The notes under the pieces: generated by a model
Database searches by the model: none
Seen by the model: only the letters and a program-made list of their open reading frames with translations
Told to the model about the DNA's origin: nothing
Program-made: the position numbers and the translations under genes
In this document: piece by piece, positions 17,601 through 25,134 of the stretch
Layout of the letters: each line of letters opens with the position of its first letter
Position numbering within the stretch: position 1 is the stretch's first letter
NCBI GenBank assembly: GCA_020072645.1
Contig: JAIQGK010000003.1
Location: forward strand, 372,001-436,000
Reading direction: 5' to 3'
DNA from: Terriglobia bacterium
GTDB lineage: Bacteria > Acidobacteriota > Terriglobia > Terriglobales > Acidobacteriaceae
DNA length: 64,000 bases

Positions 17601-17865
17601 TCGTTTCCTGATCCATTTGATGAATCGTGAGAAATACCGAATGAAGAAGACCGGGGTATCTAGGTTTGAGCGTGGAGATTTTAAGCAACTACAAGAGATT
17701 CGGGCCCAATCGCGATCATTGTTGCCGGAATTTAGAATCTTCATCGTCCAGCCCGGCCTCTCAAAAGGCAAACTCACCGATGACCAAAGAGAGCTCTTGG
17801 CCTCCACAGAACTCTACCTCTATGAGACGTTTGGAATTGTGTTCAGGGCTATTGCCAGCGCATAA
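14605..17865 (+). CDS. SF2 DEAH helicase with C-terminal nuclease-like domain, Argonaute-operon accessory
   Basis: The reading frame opens at a TTG (14587). The ATG at 14605 is preferred, giving about 1086 residues. Counting from 14587, Walker A is VMPTGTGKT (169-177), DEAH 281-284, TATP 307-310 and motif VI FTGRFTRVN 461-469. This is the type III restriction/DEAD-like SF2 fold. The C-terminal ~150 residues contain APGEAADVVG (Glu952, Asp955) and LVDLFHCKF (Asp969, Lys974) followed by LYEVCGQAQRSRKW. This acidic-acidic-xK arrangement suggests a PD-(D/E)XK-type nuclease. It starts 60 bases after the pAgo stop on the same strand. It could generate guides or degrade invading DNA; that role is inferred. 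Confidence 0.8.
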   Translation: MQKRKSSALNRDEWSEIPRRYAFSKRLGKNVIQQLKFPGFRISRGAGEIDGTDTRQVEHSGRKILISKTRRTTLPDGVDDALWESEGGIQWAKRYELDDPKWQAIIDRRRFAVSSWEDKFKLIRETRNPDLTIKTAGLRSPQIGAIHKALGHWEMSLDVATIVMPTGTGKTDSMVALMALRQPSCLLVVVPTDALRTQLANKFLEFGVLIDSGLLPTDVRYPVVGTLKSGLDNPAEIRTFCDACNVIVTTMPLLGTFSDLDQITLASCCSHLFIDEAHHVRAATWNRMRSRFAGRPVLQFTATPYRNDGQHVDGQVIFNYPLRKAQENGYFKKIVLKELWDYVEPDQAVATAASEQLKTDLGSGFDHLVMARAANIAKAEYLKDIYDRVAPEFTPVVVHSDLKQQELQARLQQLYDRKSRIAICVAMFGEGFDFPELKIAALHDIHQSLAVTIQFTGRFTRVNPKVGDATIIVNRAVAEVDESVRELYAQGEGADWNKVLTKLTEGATEDQASKETFYQSFTSDNQMVPVQNVSPKMSTVVYRTYIGKWKPWRINECSIASRILGEACISLTENTAYFITGIAEAVEWAETFDFSNQTFDLYALFWDPQTKLLFINSSNNSSVHEDLARIVAGEDAELIAGSTPFKALHGIKRLLLHNGGLNDRLRRSVRFMMFTGADIQAFMDASQLHGKEKTHVFGDGFDGTSRVTIGASKKGRIWSWQEAKDLLEWKKWCVGVGAKLIDPLIEPDSFLQDSMVPEDIVKPPDLYPLTIEWPDEFYQRSEESIVIDHGTVKAPFFDVGIDLIDPAPGQQIRFSVFTEEFSASYRLKFLEKNVVYRPDGEDLLLRVGRKSFKLSEFFSLAHPIIRYEKDCFSRGDQLLRPRKPRLPIFNSEKIQTWDWKGVDLTKESQTIQKRTDTIQRRTIEVVSSADWDREYALVYDDDAPGEAADVVGVAVSGGTLLVDLFHCKFTKQIAGARVKDLYEVCGQAQRSRKWRENVDRFLIHLMNREKYRMKKTGVSRFERGDFKQLQEIRAQSRSLLPEFRIFIVQPGLSKGKLTDDQRELLASTELYLYETFGIVFRAIASA

Positions 17866-17926
17866 TCAACCGCAAGAATCACGGCGCTGCCCAAAATTTC
17901 GGATTCCTCTGTTACAATTTAATTCA

Positions 17927-17958
17927 CAGAGCAGGGACAGATGCTCTGGTTACTTTTT
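17927..17958 (+). terminator. probable intrinsic terminator after the Argonaute operon
   Basis: A 7-bp stem (CAGAGCA 17927-17933 with TGCTCTG 17942-17948) and an 8-base loop are followed a few bases later by TTTTT at 17954-17958. It lies 60 bases past the helicase stop. The gap between stem and T run makes it a weak call. Confidence 0.4.
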
Positions 17959-18062
17959 CGCGTGGTGTCCATGGTGTCCGTTTCGCCTCGAATTCTTGAT
18001 ATATGGGGTGGAAACGGTTGAAACAGGCGACACAGTTGACAGCAGGGAAGTACAGTAAAGAT

Positions 18063-18083
18063 GCGGGTTTCCCACTAACCCGC
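18063..18083. repeat. perfect 7-bp hairpin beside the tRNA fragment
   Basis: GCGGGTT (18063-18069) pairs exactly with AACCCGC (18077-18083) around a 7-base loop. There is no T tract on either side. It lies 13 bases before the truncated tRNA-Asp and may mark the island edge or be a recombinase or regulatory site. No function can be assigned. Confidence 0.4.
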
Positions 18084-18095
18084 TGAAAACAAGCT

Positions 18096-18134
18096 GGGGA
18101 CGTAGTTCAGTTGGTTAGAACGCTGCCCTGTCAA
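18096..18134 (+). pseudogene. tRNA-Asp(GTC) 5' half, truncated after the anticodon loop
   Basis: The acceptor strand GGGGACG, the D-arm (GTTC ... GAAC with AGTTGGTTA loop), anticodon stem CTGCC and loop CTGTCAA (anticodon GTC) match a bacterial tRNA-Asp. After the loop the partner stem GGCAG is absent and unrelated sequence follows. The T-arm, acceptor 3' strand and CCA are missing, so it cannot make a tRNA. A break exactly at the anticodon-loop edge is typical of a crossover or att boundary. No matching 3' half was seen in the window. Confidence 0.75.
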
Positions 18135-18244
18135 AGACCCGCCTTGGTAAGTTCCGATACTTCGCAATATCAATCTAACCTCTATTCAACGAACGCTCGC
18201 GATCAAGATAACTGGCTGATCTTGACCTTTCAGCGGCACGCCGA

Positions 18245-18770
18245 TCAGTTAATCGTGAACTCCCACCCACAATACTGGCCAGAAGCTGCGTCAGGAGGAC
18301 AGTGCAAGCAGGTCGTATGTATTCGTGAATCGATTGTCGCAGCAAACGTTTCGAACTCAATGATACCCACACTTTTGCAAGGCAAATCCGCCAGACCCTT
18401 GCGGCGCCGGGCGCCTTGCACTCGACAGAGATCCATGAAGAAGCGCAGATGCTTGCGGTCGTCCGACCATTCGGTGCGTTGAGTGTTGATGACCGCGTAG
18501 AGACGCAGGCGCAGGGCTCTTTCCAGGGGCATGAAGCCCTCCGCCAGCCGGAATGTTAAAAGTAGTCATGATGCGGCGGGCCTCGGCGGAGGCGAAGCGC
18601 TTCCAGGAGCGAGCGTCTAGATCGATGGCGGTCTCCATGTCAAAGCGCTCTTCTGCTGCAAGGAACCAGCAGCCATCATGGGCGAGCCAGTTCTTGGCGA
18701 ACATCTCCAGTGCGAGCAATAAATCCTCGCGCCCCATTGCCGCGAACGCATTTCCTGGTTGAGATGACAT
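18245..18770 (-). pseudogene. DUF6125-like protein gene broken by one frameshift
   Basis: The 5' part from ATG 18770 reads MSSQPGNAFAAMGREDLLL and contains NWLAHDGCWFLAAEERF and SWKRFASAEARRIMTTF. The 3' part continues one frame over with ALRLRLYAVINTQ, CRVQGARRRKGL, PCKSVGIIEFETFA and CPPDAASGQYCGWEF, ending at 18245. Dropping one C from the C4 run (plus-strand G4 at 18526-18529) joins them as GGGLHALERALRLRLYA. The conserved Cys and the Trp/His motifs fit a small cytosolic family I recall as DUF6125. It is either a recent pseudogene or a single-base sequencing indel; the rest of the gene is well kept. Confidence 0.65.
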
Positions 18771-19025
18771 AGATCCTCGCCTCAACTCTATCCTGAAACC
18801 GCACAACCCTCTCCGCGTGCCTATGAAGTAGAAACTCTCCCCACGCACATCCGTACGGGGAGCAGGCTGTCCTGCGTCTGGAGGCGCCCGCGCAAAGGCG
18901 AGAAACCGGCGTCTACCATGGCTTGTCACTCGATACGCGCAAGAGCAGGGCGACAGCTTCCATCGCCCTGTCGCCCGCATCTACATGTCGGTATTGGCAT
19001 ATTCAGGATGCTGGAACCGAGGTCA

Positions 19026-19553
19026 TTAATTTGCCGGAGGGTTCGGCATCGGGTATGCTCTGCGCGCCCCTGCCCACAGTGGAAATCCGTTGGCATCACG
19101 CAGTGTCAGCACTTGGTCTCCCTTTGTGATTTCTTTAGCAATCAAGAAATCCGATCCCTGATACTGCAGTTTTGAGCCAGTGATAGTAACTTTGTCACCC
19201 TTCGCTAGCGTGAAATTCTTCTGACTAAGGAAAGCCGATGGTCCAACGTGTACGGCCAGGGCACCTTCATCAGTCTTCAGAACAATGTGCGTGCCCGTCC
19301 ACCCTCTCGGGCAGTTTCCCCACATCGGCTGATTACTGCCGGCTGTTTGGGCGGTGAGTTGTTGAACTTCTTCCACCGTGCCCTTCAGCGTGGTTTCAGT
19401 CGAGACGTTATACAGGGGACCGCGCATGGCTCGGCCTCCACCAGGTCCGCCACCCATCTGGGCGATTGCGTGCGAAGCTGTGAGCAGCAAACTGAGCGCG
19501 ACTGTAAGCAGCACAAGCTTTTTGTAAAATCTATTCACTAATGATGTCTTCAT
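19026..19553 (-). CDS. secreted small OB-fold-like protein
   Basis: This is a 175-residue protein from ATG 19553; the frame is open to 19589 but the signal peptide starts better here. It has a Sec signal peptide (KKLVLLTVALSLLLTASHAIA, cleavage after AIA) and a Gly/Met-rich linker (MGGGPGGGRAMRG). A beta-rich part follows (TTLKGTVEEVQQL, GTHIVLKTDEGALAVHVGPS, KGDKVTITGSKLQYQGSDFLIAKEI). The pattern of a short strand, TGS and KLQY is like periplasmic OB-fold (BOF/DUF5666-type) proteins. No enzymatic motif is seen. It lies in the accessory region beside the arsA scrap. Confidence 0.65.
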   Translation of the reverse strand: MKTSLVNRFYKKLVLLTVALSLLLTASHAIAQMGGGPGGGRAMRGPLYNVSTETTLKGTVEEVQQLTAQTAGSNQPMWGNCPRGWTGTHIVLKTDEGALAVHVGPSAFLSQKNFTLAKGDKVTITGSKLQYQGSDFLIAKEITKGDQVLTLRDANGFPLWAGARRAYPMPNPPAN

Positions 19554-19851
19554 CGTATTTCTCCGTGAATGAAAGTTTTTCGAAATCATTCTATAAATGA
19601 AAACACCGGAAACGTCCGCATAGTCGCTGTCCCGTGACTTCGCTCACGCACATCTGTGATAGGACACACTGCAGCAGCCCTGTTTGCAGCGCTTCCATCT
19701 CCACTCGAGGTGAACATTCAATGTGACTGCGATCACAACGCGCAAAGCGGGGCAGATGGGCATCATAGGCCCCTACATCTATATGCATGTAGTTATCATG
19801 GAAACTGATGGCAAAATCGAGATTATTTCGACTCGGGGCGGAGTTGAAAGA

Positions 19852-19911
19852 ACCGACGCCACCTTTTCCCGTGAAAAACAGATAACGGCGAGAATCGCGG
19901 AGTAAATTCAT
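19852..19911 (-). pseudogene. 5' fragment of an arsA-type ATPase gene
   Basis: From ATG 19911 the first 20 codons read MNLLRDSRRYLFFTGKGGVG, the N-terminus and deviant Walker A start typical of ArsA anion-pump ATPases (normally followed by KTS). After the GVG the reading departs from the family, so only a scrap remains. It lies a few kb from arsR/arsP and suggests an arsenic gene cassette was cut here. Confidence 0.5.
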
Positions 19912-19988
19912 CTTTCGATTCGAGTCTCCTATCTTAGGGTAGGTTGATCGTCAGGCGGCAGACTGCCTTGTTGGACTTGTAAAAATCA

Positions 19989-20432
19989 TTACGCAGCCAT
20001 CGCAACATCAACTGCAGCCTCAAGCTGGGACCTAGCCTTGAGCGAGTTAGTCACCAGACATGTCTGTTCGGCTTTCGTCAACATCCGGACCGCCTGTTCC
20101 CTATTAGTTTCGGGAGACACCTTGAGGCGAGCGCGCACAACAAACCCTGTGAACTGCGTCACATGTTCGACCCTGTCCAGGGCGCCTGTCACTTCGCAAT
20201 CAAGCGAAATCCATGACAACTTTGAGACGGCGGCAATGCCTCGAAAAGTCAGTACAAAGCAGTCTGCCACCGCAGCAACGAGCAGAGTTTCCGGAGACCA
20301 CCGATCACCTGGCCCGCCAAACTCGGTCGGCGTGGCAGTGACGAGCCTGGGCAGCCTCTGTGCGTCAATTACAACATCGCCCTCCACATTGGCAGATGCT
20401 GTAACGGTATAGTGATGTGGAAATGGTTCCAT
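19989..20432 (-). CDS. OsmC-family peroxidase-like protein
   Basis: This is a 147-residue protein from ATG 20432 (MEPFPHHYTV); the frame extends to 20516 without need. OsmC/Ohr landmarks are present: WSPETLLVAAVADCFVLTFRG with the first conserved Cys, and AEQTCLVTNSL with the second. The pair forms the thiol-peroxidase centre that reduces organic hydroperoxides in the cytoplasm. It is downstream of the DevBCA-type exporter on the same strand but separated by about 110 bases. Assignment to OsmC versus Ohr is not attempted. Confidence 0.85.
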   Translation of the reverse strand: MEPFPHHYTVTASANVEGDVVIDAQRLPRLVTATPTEFGGPGDRWSPETLLVAAVADCFVLTFRGIAAVSKLSWISLDCEVTGALDRVEHVTQFTGFVVRARLKVSPETNREQAVRMLTKAEQTCLVTNSLKARSQLEAAVDVAMAA

Positions 20433-20541
20433 GATTTTCAACCTTTCATTTTCTGGTTTCGATGTCCAATGGGAGAAAGGAAAGATTCCTCTATGCTGAC
20501 CGCGCGTTTGTCCCATCCAACGGCAATATTGCCGGCTGCCG

Positions 20542-21216
20542 TCATTGAATTACCCCGTCTGCAATTCGATACACCTGATCAAAGCCCTCAACCATTCGAT
20601 CATCATGCGTCACCACGATCACGGCGGCTCCTGTCTCGCGGCTGAGTTTGCGGAGGAGCCGCATCACGATTTTGCCTCGTTCTGTGTCCAGAGCGGCCGT
20701 GGGTTCGTCGGCGAGCAATACTTTAGGATGGTTGGCAAGTGCCCGAGCAATAGCCACCCGCTGCTGTTCACCGCCCGAGATCTCGCCGGGATAGTGATGC
20801 CAGCGGTGTGCGATTTCCAGGTATTCAAGCAGTTCCATGGCCCGGTCCTGCGCTTCTGCCTGCGGTATATGGTTGAGAGACAGAATCAGTTCCACATTTT
20901 CCAGTACCGTCAAGAAGGGAATCAGGTTGTACGACTGGAAAATTACTCCCATTTTTTGGCGTCGCAGGGCCCGAACATCAACGCCCATCCACCCTTCATC
21001 GAAAACTGGCACGCCATCCAGTTCAATGCGGCCATGCGTAGGCTCATTGATGCAGCAAATCGCTGTCAGCAGGGTGGTCTTGCCGGAGCCGCTCGGACCG
21101 AGCAGAGCCACCAGCTCACCGCTGTTCACACTGAGATTGGCGTCGATGAGAGCCACGGTCTGCGCATCGCCGTGGCCGTAAATCTTCGTCAAGTGCTCCA
21201 CACGTACAACTTCCAT
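20542..21216 (-). CDS. ABC transporter ATP-binding protein (MacB/LolD/DevA type)
   Basis: This is a 224-residue protein from ATG 21216 (MEVVRVEHLTKIYG). It has Walker A GPSGSGKTT, Q-loop FQSYNLIPF, signature ISGGEQQRVAIARAL, Walker B VLLADEPTAALD and H-loop VVVTHD. It belongs to the LolD/MacB subfamily that works with FtsX-like permeases and membrane-fusion proteins. The permease gene ends 6 bases upstream and the HlyD-like gene overlaps the permease, so the three form one exporter operon. Substrate unknown. Confidence 0.92.
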   Translation of the reverse strand: MEVVRVEHLTKIYGHGDAQTVALIDANLSVNSGELVALLGPSGSGKTTLLTAICCINEPTHGRIELDGVPVFDEGWMGVDVRALRRQKMGVIFQSYNLIPFLTVLENVELILSLNHIPQAEAQDRAMELLEYLEIAHRWHHYPGEISGGEQQRVAIARALANHPKVLLADEPTAALDTERGKIVMRLLRKLSRETGAAVIVVTHDDRMVEGFDQVYRIADGVIQ

Positions 21217-21221
21217 ACAGA

Positions 21222-22427
21222 TTATCCCCCACTCAGCGCTGTCCCAGGATCGACTTTCAGCGCGCGCCATATTCCCAGAATGCTCGCCAATATGCAGATC
21301 AGTACCACAATCGCGAACAGCGCCAGCATGTCGAACGGTTGTATGAGCACGGTCCGCGGATAGAGCGTGTATGTCCTGCTGATGAGCGCGTAGCCCACGG
21401 CGAAGCCGATCACTCCCAGCAAGAGTGACTGCTGCAGGATCATGTTGACGATGGTTCGATCTGCTGCCCCGATAATCTTCAAGGTTGCAATCTCGCGCAG
21501 CTTATCCATGGTGAGCGTGTAAATGATAAGTGCAATGATCACGCCGGAGACGATCACAAGGATCGTTCGGAACAGCCAGAGCTGCTTTTGGGATTTCTCA
21601 ATGAAACCTTTGAGAAGGAGCTCCCGTTCCTGGTCGGCTGAGAACACTTGATAGTGGTTCCAGCGGCGGACGTAATTCGCAACCTCGGCGGCCGCGGATG
21701 GATCGTCGAGCTCGGCTACGATGGCATTGGCGAAATGCGGGTTCTCCGCGGCAGCCAGAGCCTTCTCGGTTGCCTTGTTGCGCATGAAGGGACTCATGCT
21801 GGCCAGTTGTGCGTACGTCGCGACCACGCGCTCGCGATTGTTCCGTATTGCGTCATTATCCAATTGGAACTGGATGACCTGTGCGTCGGCCAACGAAACG
21901 AACGCGGCGGGGTCTCCCGAGGGCGACGGCATTCCCTGAGTAAGACCCACCACAGTGTAATCTTCCAGTCCCAAATGGATCGTATCTCCCACTGCATACC
22001 CGGATTTGCGATCCGCCACAATTTCATAGTGTTTCTTGGTGATGGTGCGGCCCGCCACAATCACAGGTGGACCCCCAATCCTGTCCAGCTTGTACCCGAT
22101 CAGAAACAGCCGGATCGATTTTCCCCCGCGCGGAATTTGCACGTATTGAAACGAGAGTGGCGAAGCCCGGCGGACACCTTCGACAGCCGCAATCGAATAT
22201 TCCAGGTCTTCCGGCAGGCGCGAGCTTTCCGCGAACGGGCCACGCGTGTCTTTCTGGACCACCCATATCTGGGCCGTTGTCGCCTCAATCACTTTGGTTG
22301 CGTCGCCGATCAAGCCGCGGTAGATTCCGCTCATCGCCATTACAACTGTAAGGAGCAGTCCCAATCCGACGCAGGTAAGCAGAAAGCGCGTCATGTGGCG
22401 GCGAATGTCGCGAATCGCAAGATTCAT
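21222..22427 (-). CDS. FtsX/DevC-like ABC transporter permease
   Basis: This 401-residue protein has a first membrane helix near residues 15-35 (FLLTCVGLGLLLTVVMAM) and a large periplasmic MacB-type core domain to about 270. Three further helices follow (about 280-305, 330-350, 365-390), ending in KVDPGTALSGG. This four-helix FtsX layout is shared by DevC and MacB-type mechanotransmission transporters. The start overlaps the upstream HlyD-like gene by four bases. With its neighbours it should form a tripartite efflux or secretion system across the envelope. Confidence 0.88.
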   Translation of the reverse strand: MNLAIRDIRRHMTRFLLTCVGLGLLLTVVMAMSGIYRGLIGDATKVIEATTAQIWVVQKDTRGPFAESSRLPEDLEYSIAAVEGVRRASPLSFQYVQIPRGGKSIRLFLIGYKLDRIGGPPVIVAGRTITKKHYEIVADRKSGYAVGDTIHLGLEDYTVVGLTQGMPSPSGDPAAFVSLADAQVIQFQLDNDAIRNNRERVVATYAQLASMSPFMRNKATEKALAAAENPHFANAIVAELDDPSAAAEVANYVRRWNHYQVFSADQERELLLKGFIEKSQKQLWLFRTILVIVSGVIIALIIYTLTMDKLREIATLKIIGAADRTIVNMILQQSLLLGVIGFAVGYALISRTYTLYPRTVLIQPFDMLALFAIVVLICILASILGIWRALKVDPGTALSGG

Positions 22428-23755
22428 GGGGTACCTCGCCCAGCAGTGGCCGTTTCTACCCGGCTGGTGCGCACGCGTCTTCCGGACGTGAGCTGTATGC
22501 CTGCGGCGCTCGGCTGAACAAGAACCTGTTCGGAATCGGAGAGACCATTGAGGACTTCAACGAGCCCGCGTTTGTCCGTCATGCCGAGCCCTATTGGACG
22601 TAACTGAAGTTTGCCGTTCGTCACAATCCAAACCGCCGGTCCGTCGCGGCCAGACACGATCGCGGTTCGGGGAAGCGCTTTGGCTCCCGCTTTCTCAGAT
22701 TTCAGAATATAGACCTCGGCCGTTTCATTCAGTTTTATGTCCAGTGGCCGCTGGGCAAAGGCAGCATCCACAACCACTTCCTCAGTAACCGGGTCAGCTT
22801 CTTTCGCGATTCGTGCAACGTGCCCGGAGATCTTGCGGGTGGGCGCGGACCGCAAAGTGATGGTTGCCGGCTGGCCGCCCTTGAGTCCCTCGATCTCACG
22901 TTCATCAATGTTGGCCGACACCCAGATCAAGCTGGACTCGGCGATGGTGAAGATAGGGAGCCCCGGAACCACCGTCGCTCCTTCCTCCAGATCGCGTGAA
23001 ACAACGTAGCCATCAACCGGACTGGTGACGATCGTGTATTGCAGATTGGCTTTCTGGAACCGCACGTCTGCTTCAGAACCAGCCATCGTCTTTTGGGAGA
23101 CCGCAAGCTGACCCTCGGCCGCTTTCCCTTCCTGCTGGGCCGAATTCTGCATGGCTTGCGAGTTCCGCAAGTCCTCTTGCGCCTGAGTGTAGGCCGTTTC
23201 AGCAGTATCGAGCGATTCTTTTGAAACTACTCCGCCTTCGTGGAGTGACTCAGTGCGTTTGTAGTTGATTTCAGCAAGGCGCAGACCTGCCTGTGCCCGG
23301 GCGACCGCGCTGATGCTCGCATGAAGGCGCGCCTCACTCGCGGAGAGGTTCGCTCGCGCAGAGGTGACCGCAGCCTGTTGCGCCTGGGCCAAACTCGTAG
23401 CCTGTCCCAGTTGACTCTGGAAATCCTGGTTGTGCAGCTTAGCCAGAATCTGGCCTTTCCGCACCACATCGCCCTGATCGACATAGACCTTCAACACAAC
23501 GCCGTTGATCTTGGCGCCAACCCCAATTGAGACTTTGGCGTGAACGAAACCGGTACCGGCAGCCTCATCGCGCAACGTCATCTGGGACAGATGCGTAACC
23601 GGAACCTTGGGCGGAAGAAGGGCGAGGATGATGAGAACCAAGGCAACCCCGCCAGCGCCGATCATCCACAGCCGACGCCGCCGCTTTGACCTTGCCGGCG
23701 GTAGAGGCCGGACTGGAGCTACCTGCGGTTTTATTGGTGCTTCAATTGTTGCCAT
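22424..23755 (-). CDS. HlyD/DevB-family periplasmic adaptor (membrane fusion protein)
   Basis: This is a 443-residue protein from ATG 23755 (MATIEAPIKPQ). It has a short cytoplasmic Pro/Arg-rich leader, one membrane helix (WMIGAGGVALVLIILALLP), a lipoyl half-motif (KVYVDQGDVVRKGQILAKL), a long Ala/Gln-rich coiled-coil hairpin (SLAQAQQAAVTSARANLSAS onward), then the second lipoyl half and beta-barrel (SPVDGYVVSRDLEEGATVV). It links the FtsX-like permease to an outer-membrane channel that is not encoded nearby. It is the first gene of the exporter operon and follows the thioredoxin gene by 22 bases. Confidence 0.9.
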   Translation of the reverse strand: MATIEAPIKPQVAPVRPLPPARSKRRRRLWMIGAGGVALVLIILALLPPKVPVTHLSQMTLRDEAAGTGFVHAKVSIGVGAKINGVVLKVYVDQGDVVRKGQILAKLHNQDFQSQLGQATSLAQAQQAAVTSARANLSASEARLHASISAVARAQAGLRLAEINYKRTESLHEGGVVSKESLDTAETAYTQAQEDLRNSQAMQNSAQQEGKAAEGQLAVSQKTMAGSEADVRFQKANLQYTIVTSPVDGYVVSRDLEEGATVVPGLPIFTIAESSLIWVSANIDEREIEGLKGGQPATITLRSAPTRKISGHVARIAKEADPVTEEVVVDAAFAQRPLDIKLNETAEVYILKSEKAGAKALPRTAIVSGRDGPAVWIVTNGKLQLRPIGLGMTDKRGLVEVLNGLSDSEQVLVQPSAAGIQLTSGRRVRTSRVETATAGRGTP

Positions 23756-23777
23756 CGGACTGCTTCCTTTCAGTGCA

Positions 23778-24041
23778 TTATTTCCCGACAGTGGTCGACA
23801 CCAAGCATTCGGTAATCCAGACCTTGATCTCGTCCTCATTGGGAACGCGGCCGGACACCTTTATGACACCATTGATGGCGATGGTAGGTGTGGCCAGTAT
23901 GCCCGCTCTTGCCATGTCAATAGGATCCATCGCTTTGGTGATATTGGCCTCCACGGCGGATGCCTCGACAACGCGGCGCACACGCCGTTCAGTTTCTTTG
24001 CACTTAGCACAACCAGGACCGTACACAGTAATATTCAGCAT
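23778..24041 (-). CDS. small thioredoxin-fold protein (permease-associated redox-active disulfide protein)
   Basis: This 87-residue protein has a thioredoxin-like fold with GPGCAKCKE as the CxxC centre near residue 11 and the cis-Pro segment ATPTIAING near 50-58. It is the TM0996/MTH895-type small glutaredoxin-like family that regularly accompanies ArsP-type permeases. The gene sits 9 bases downstream of the permease, in the same operon as arsR. It probably reduces or relays a thiol-bound metalloid to the permease; this role is inferred from context. Confidence 0.85.
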   Translation of the reverse strand: MLNITVYGPGCAKCKETERRVRRVVEASAVEANITKAMDPIDMARAGILATPTIAINGVIKVSGRVPNEDEIKVWITECLVSTTVGK

Positions 24042-24050
24042 GACTCCTCA

Positions 24051-25133
24051 CTACATGATGAGATTGAAAACGTAACCGACAATCAGGATCCCGACTGCAA
24101 CAACGCCGACAAATGCGGCGATGAGCGGCAGCCGAAGGACTTTACGGAGAATGATGGTTTCCGGCAGTGAAAGGCCGATCACCGACATCATGAATGCCAG
24201 CACGGTGCCGAGCGCGGCGCCTTTGCCAAGGAGAGCCTGCACGACCGGAATGATGCCTGCGGCATTGGAATACATTGGCACGCCGATCAAGACGGCGAGA
24301 GGTACGGACCACCATGCGCTTTTGCCCATGATGGACGCCATGAAGTTCTCGGGAACGTAACCATGGATTCCTGCTCCCACGGCGATGCCGGCGATCACGT
24401 AAGGCCACACTTTGCCGACGATATCTCGCACGGCTTCTTTTCCCAGCCGGACACGTTCAGGCCAGGAGAGCTTCTGGTCGGCAACCCCACTGTCGCCGAG
24501 ATGAGTGGCGTAAACCCACGGCTCCACGAACCGCTCCATCTTGAGACGGCCAATCACCCACCCGGCGACAACAGCTATCAGCAAGCCCATCCCAGCGTAG
24601 ATCGCAGCCACACGCCAGCCGAAGAGTCCGAAGAGCAGGACAAGCGCAACCTCGTTGACCATGGGAGCGGAAATGAGGAAAGAAAACGTGACTCCGAGCG
24701 GTACGCCAGTCGTGACAAAGCCTATGAAGAGCGGGACTGCGGAGCAGGAGCAGAACGGTGTGACGACTCCCAGCAGCGCGGCAAAGAGATTCCCGGCGGA
24801 TTCGCTCTTACCTGCCAAAACGGCCCGTGTGTGCTGCGGTGTGAAAAATGACCGGATGATGCCGACACCAAAGACGACCAGCACCAACAGCATCAGAACC
24901 TTTGGGGTCTCAAAGATAAAGAACTGAACCGCCGTTCCGAGGTGAGTTGTTTTGTTCAGTCCAAGGACTGAAAAAGTGAGCCAGTCCGCCAGTACCGGTA
25001 GTTGGCGGTAAACAAGGTACCAGGCCGCAGCAGCACCAATGCCTGCAAGAAACAGGAATCCTTTGTGAGCCTCCGGGCGCGGCTTCTTCTCTATGGATTC
25101 GTGGGTCTCAGGGTATGGTTCGGCCTTAAGCAT
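24051..25133 (-). CDS. ArsP-type permease (organoarsenical/metalloid efflux family, DUF318)
   Basis: This is a 360-residue protein from ATG 25133, with the frame open to 25223. It has about eight to ten membrane helices and the conserved cysteine signature GVVTPFCSCSAVPLF, characteristic of ArsP-like permeases. In studied ArsP proteins these cysteines bind trivalent organoarsenicals. ATG 25133 directly follows the arsR stop, so transcription with arsR is certain on spacing. Neighbours arsR and a small thioredoxin match known arsR-arsP-trx units. The exact substrate (methylarsenite or another metalloid) is not proven. Confidence 0.85.
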   Translation of the reverse strand: MLKAEPYPETHESIEKKPRPEAHKGFLFLAGIGAAAAWYLVYRQLPVLADWLTFSVLGLNKTTHLGTAVQFFIFETPKVLMLLVLVVFGVGIIRSFFTPQHTRAVLAGKSESAGNLFAALLGVVTPFCSCSAVPLFIGFVTTGVPLGVTFSFLISAPMVNEVALVLLFGLFGWRVAAIYAGMGLLIAVVAGWVIGRLKMERFVEPWVYATHLGDSGVADQKLSWPERVRLGKEAVRDIVGKVWPYVIAGIAVGAGIHGYVPENFMASIMGKSAWWSVPLAVLIGVPMYSNAAGIIPVVQALLGKGAALGTVLAFMMSVIGLSLPETIILRKVLRLPLIAAFVGVVAVGILIVGYVFNLIM

Positions 25134-25134
25134 C

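Noticed and set aside
18096-18134. functional tRNA-Asp gene
   Set aside because: The anticodon 3' strand, T-arm, acceptor 3' strand and CCA are missing.
20545-21363. 272-residue plus-strand open frame
   Set aside because: It lies entirely opposite the ABC ATPase and permease genes and has no protein-like domains.
21648-22517. 289-residue plus-strand open frame
   Set aside because: Antisense to the FtsX-like permease; composition rich in Arg/His/Cys typical of a shadow frame.
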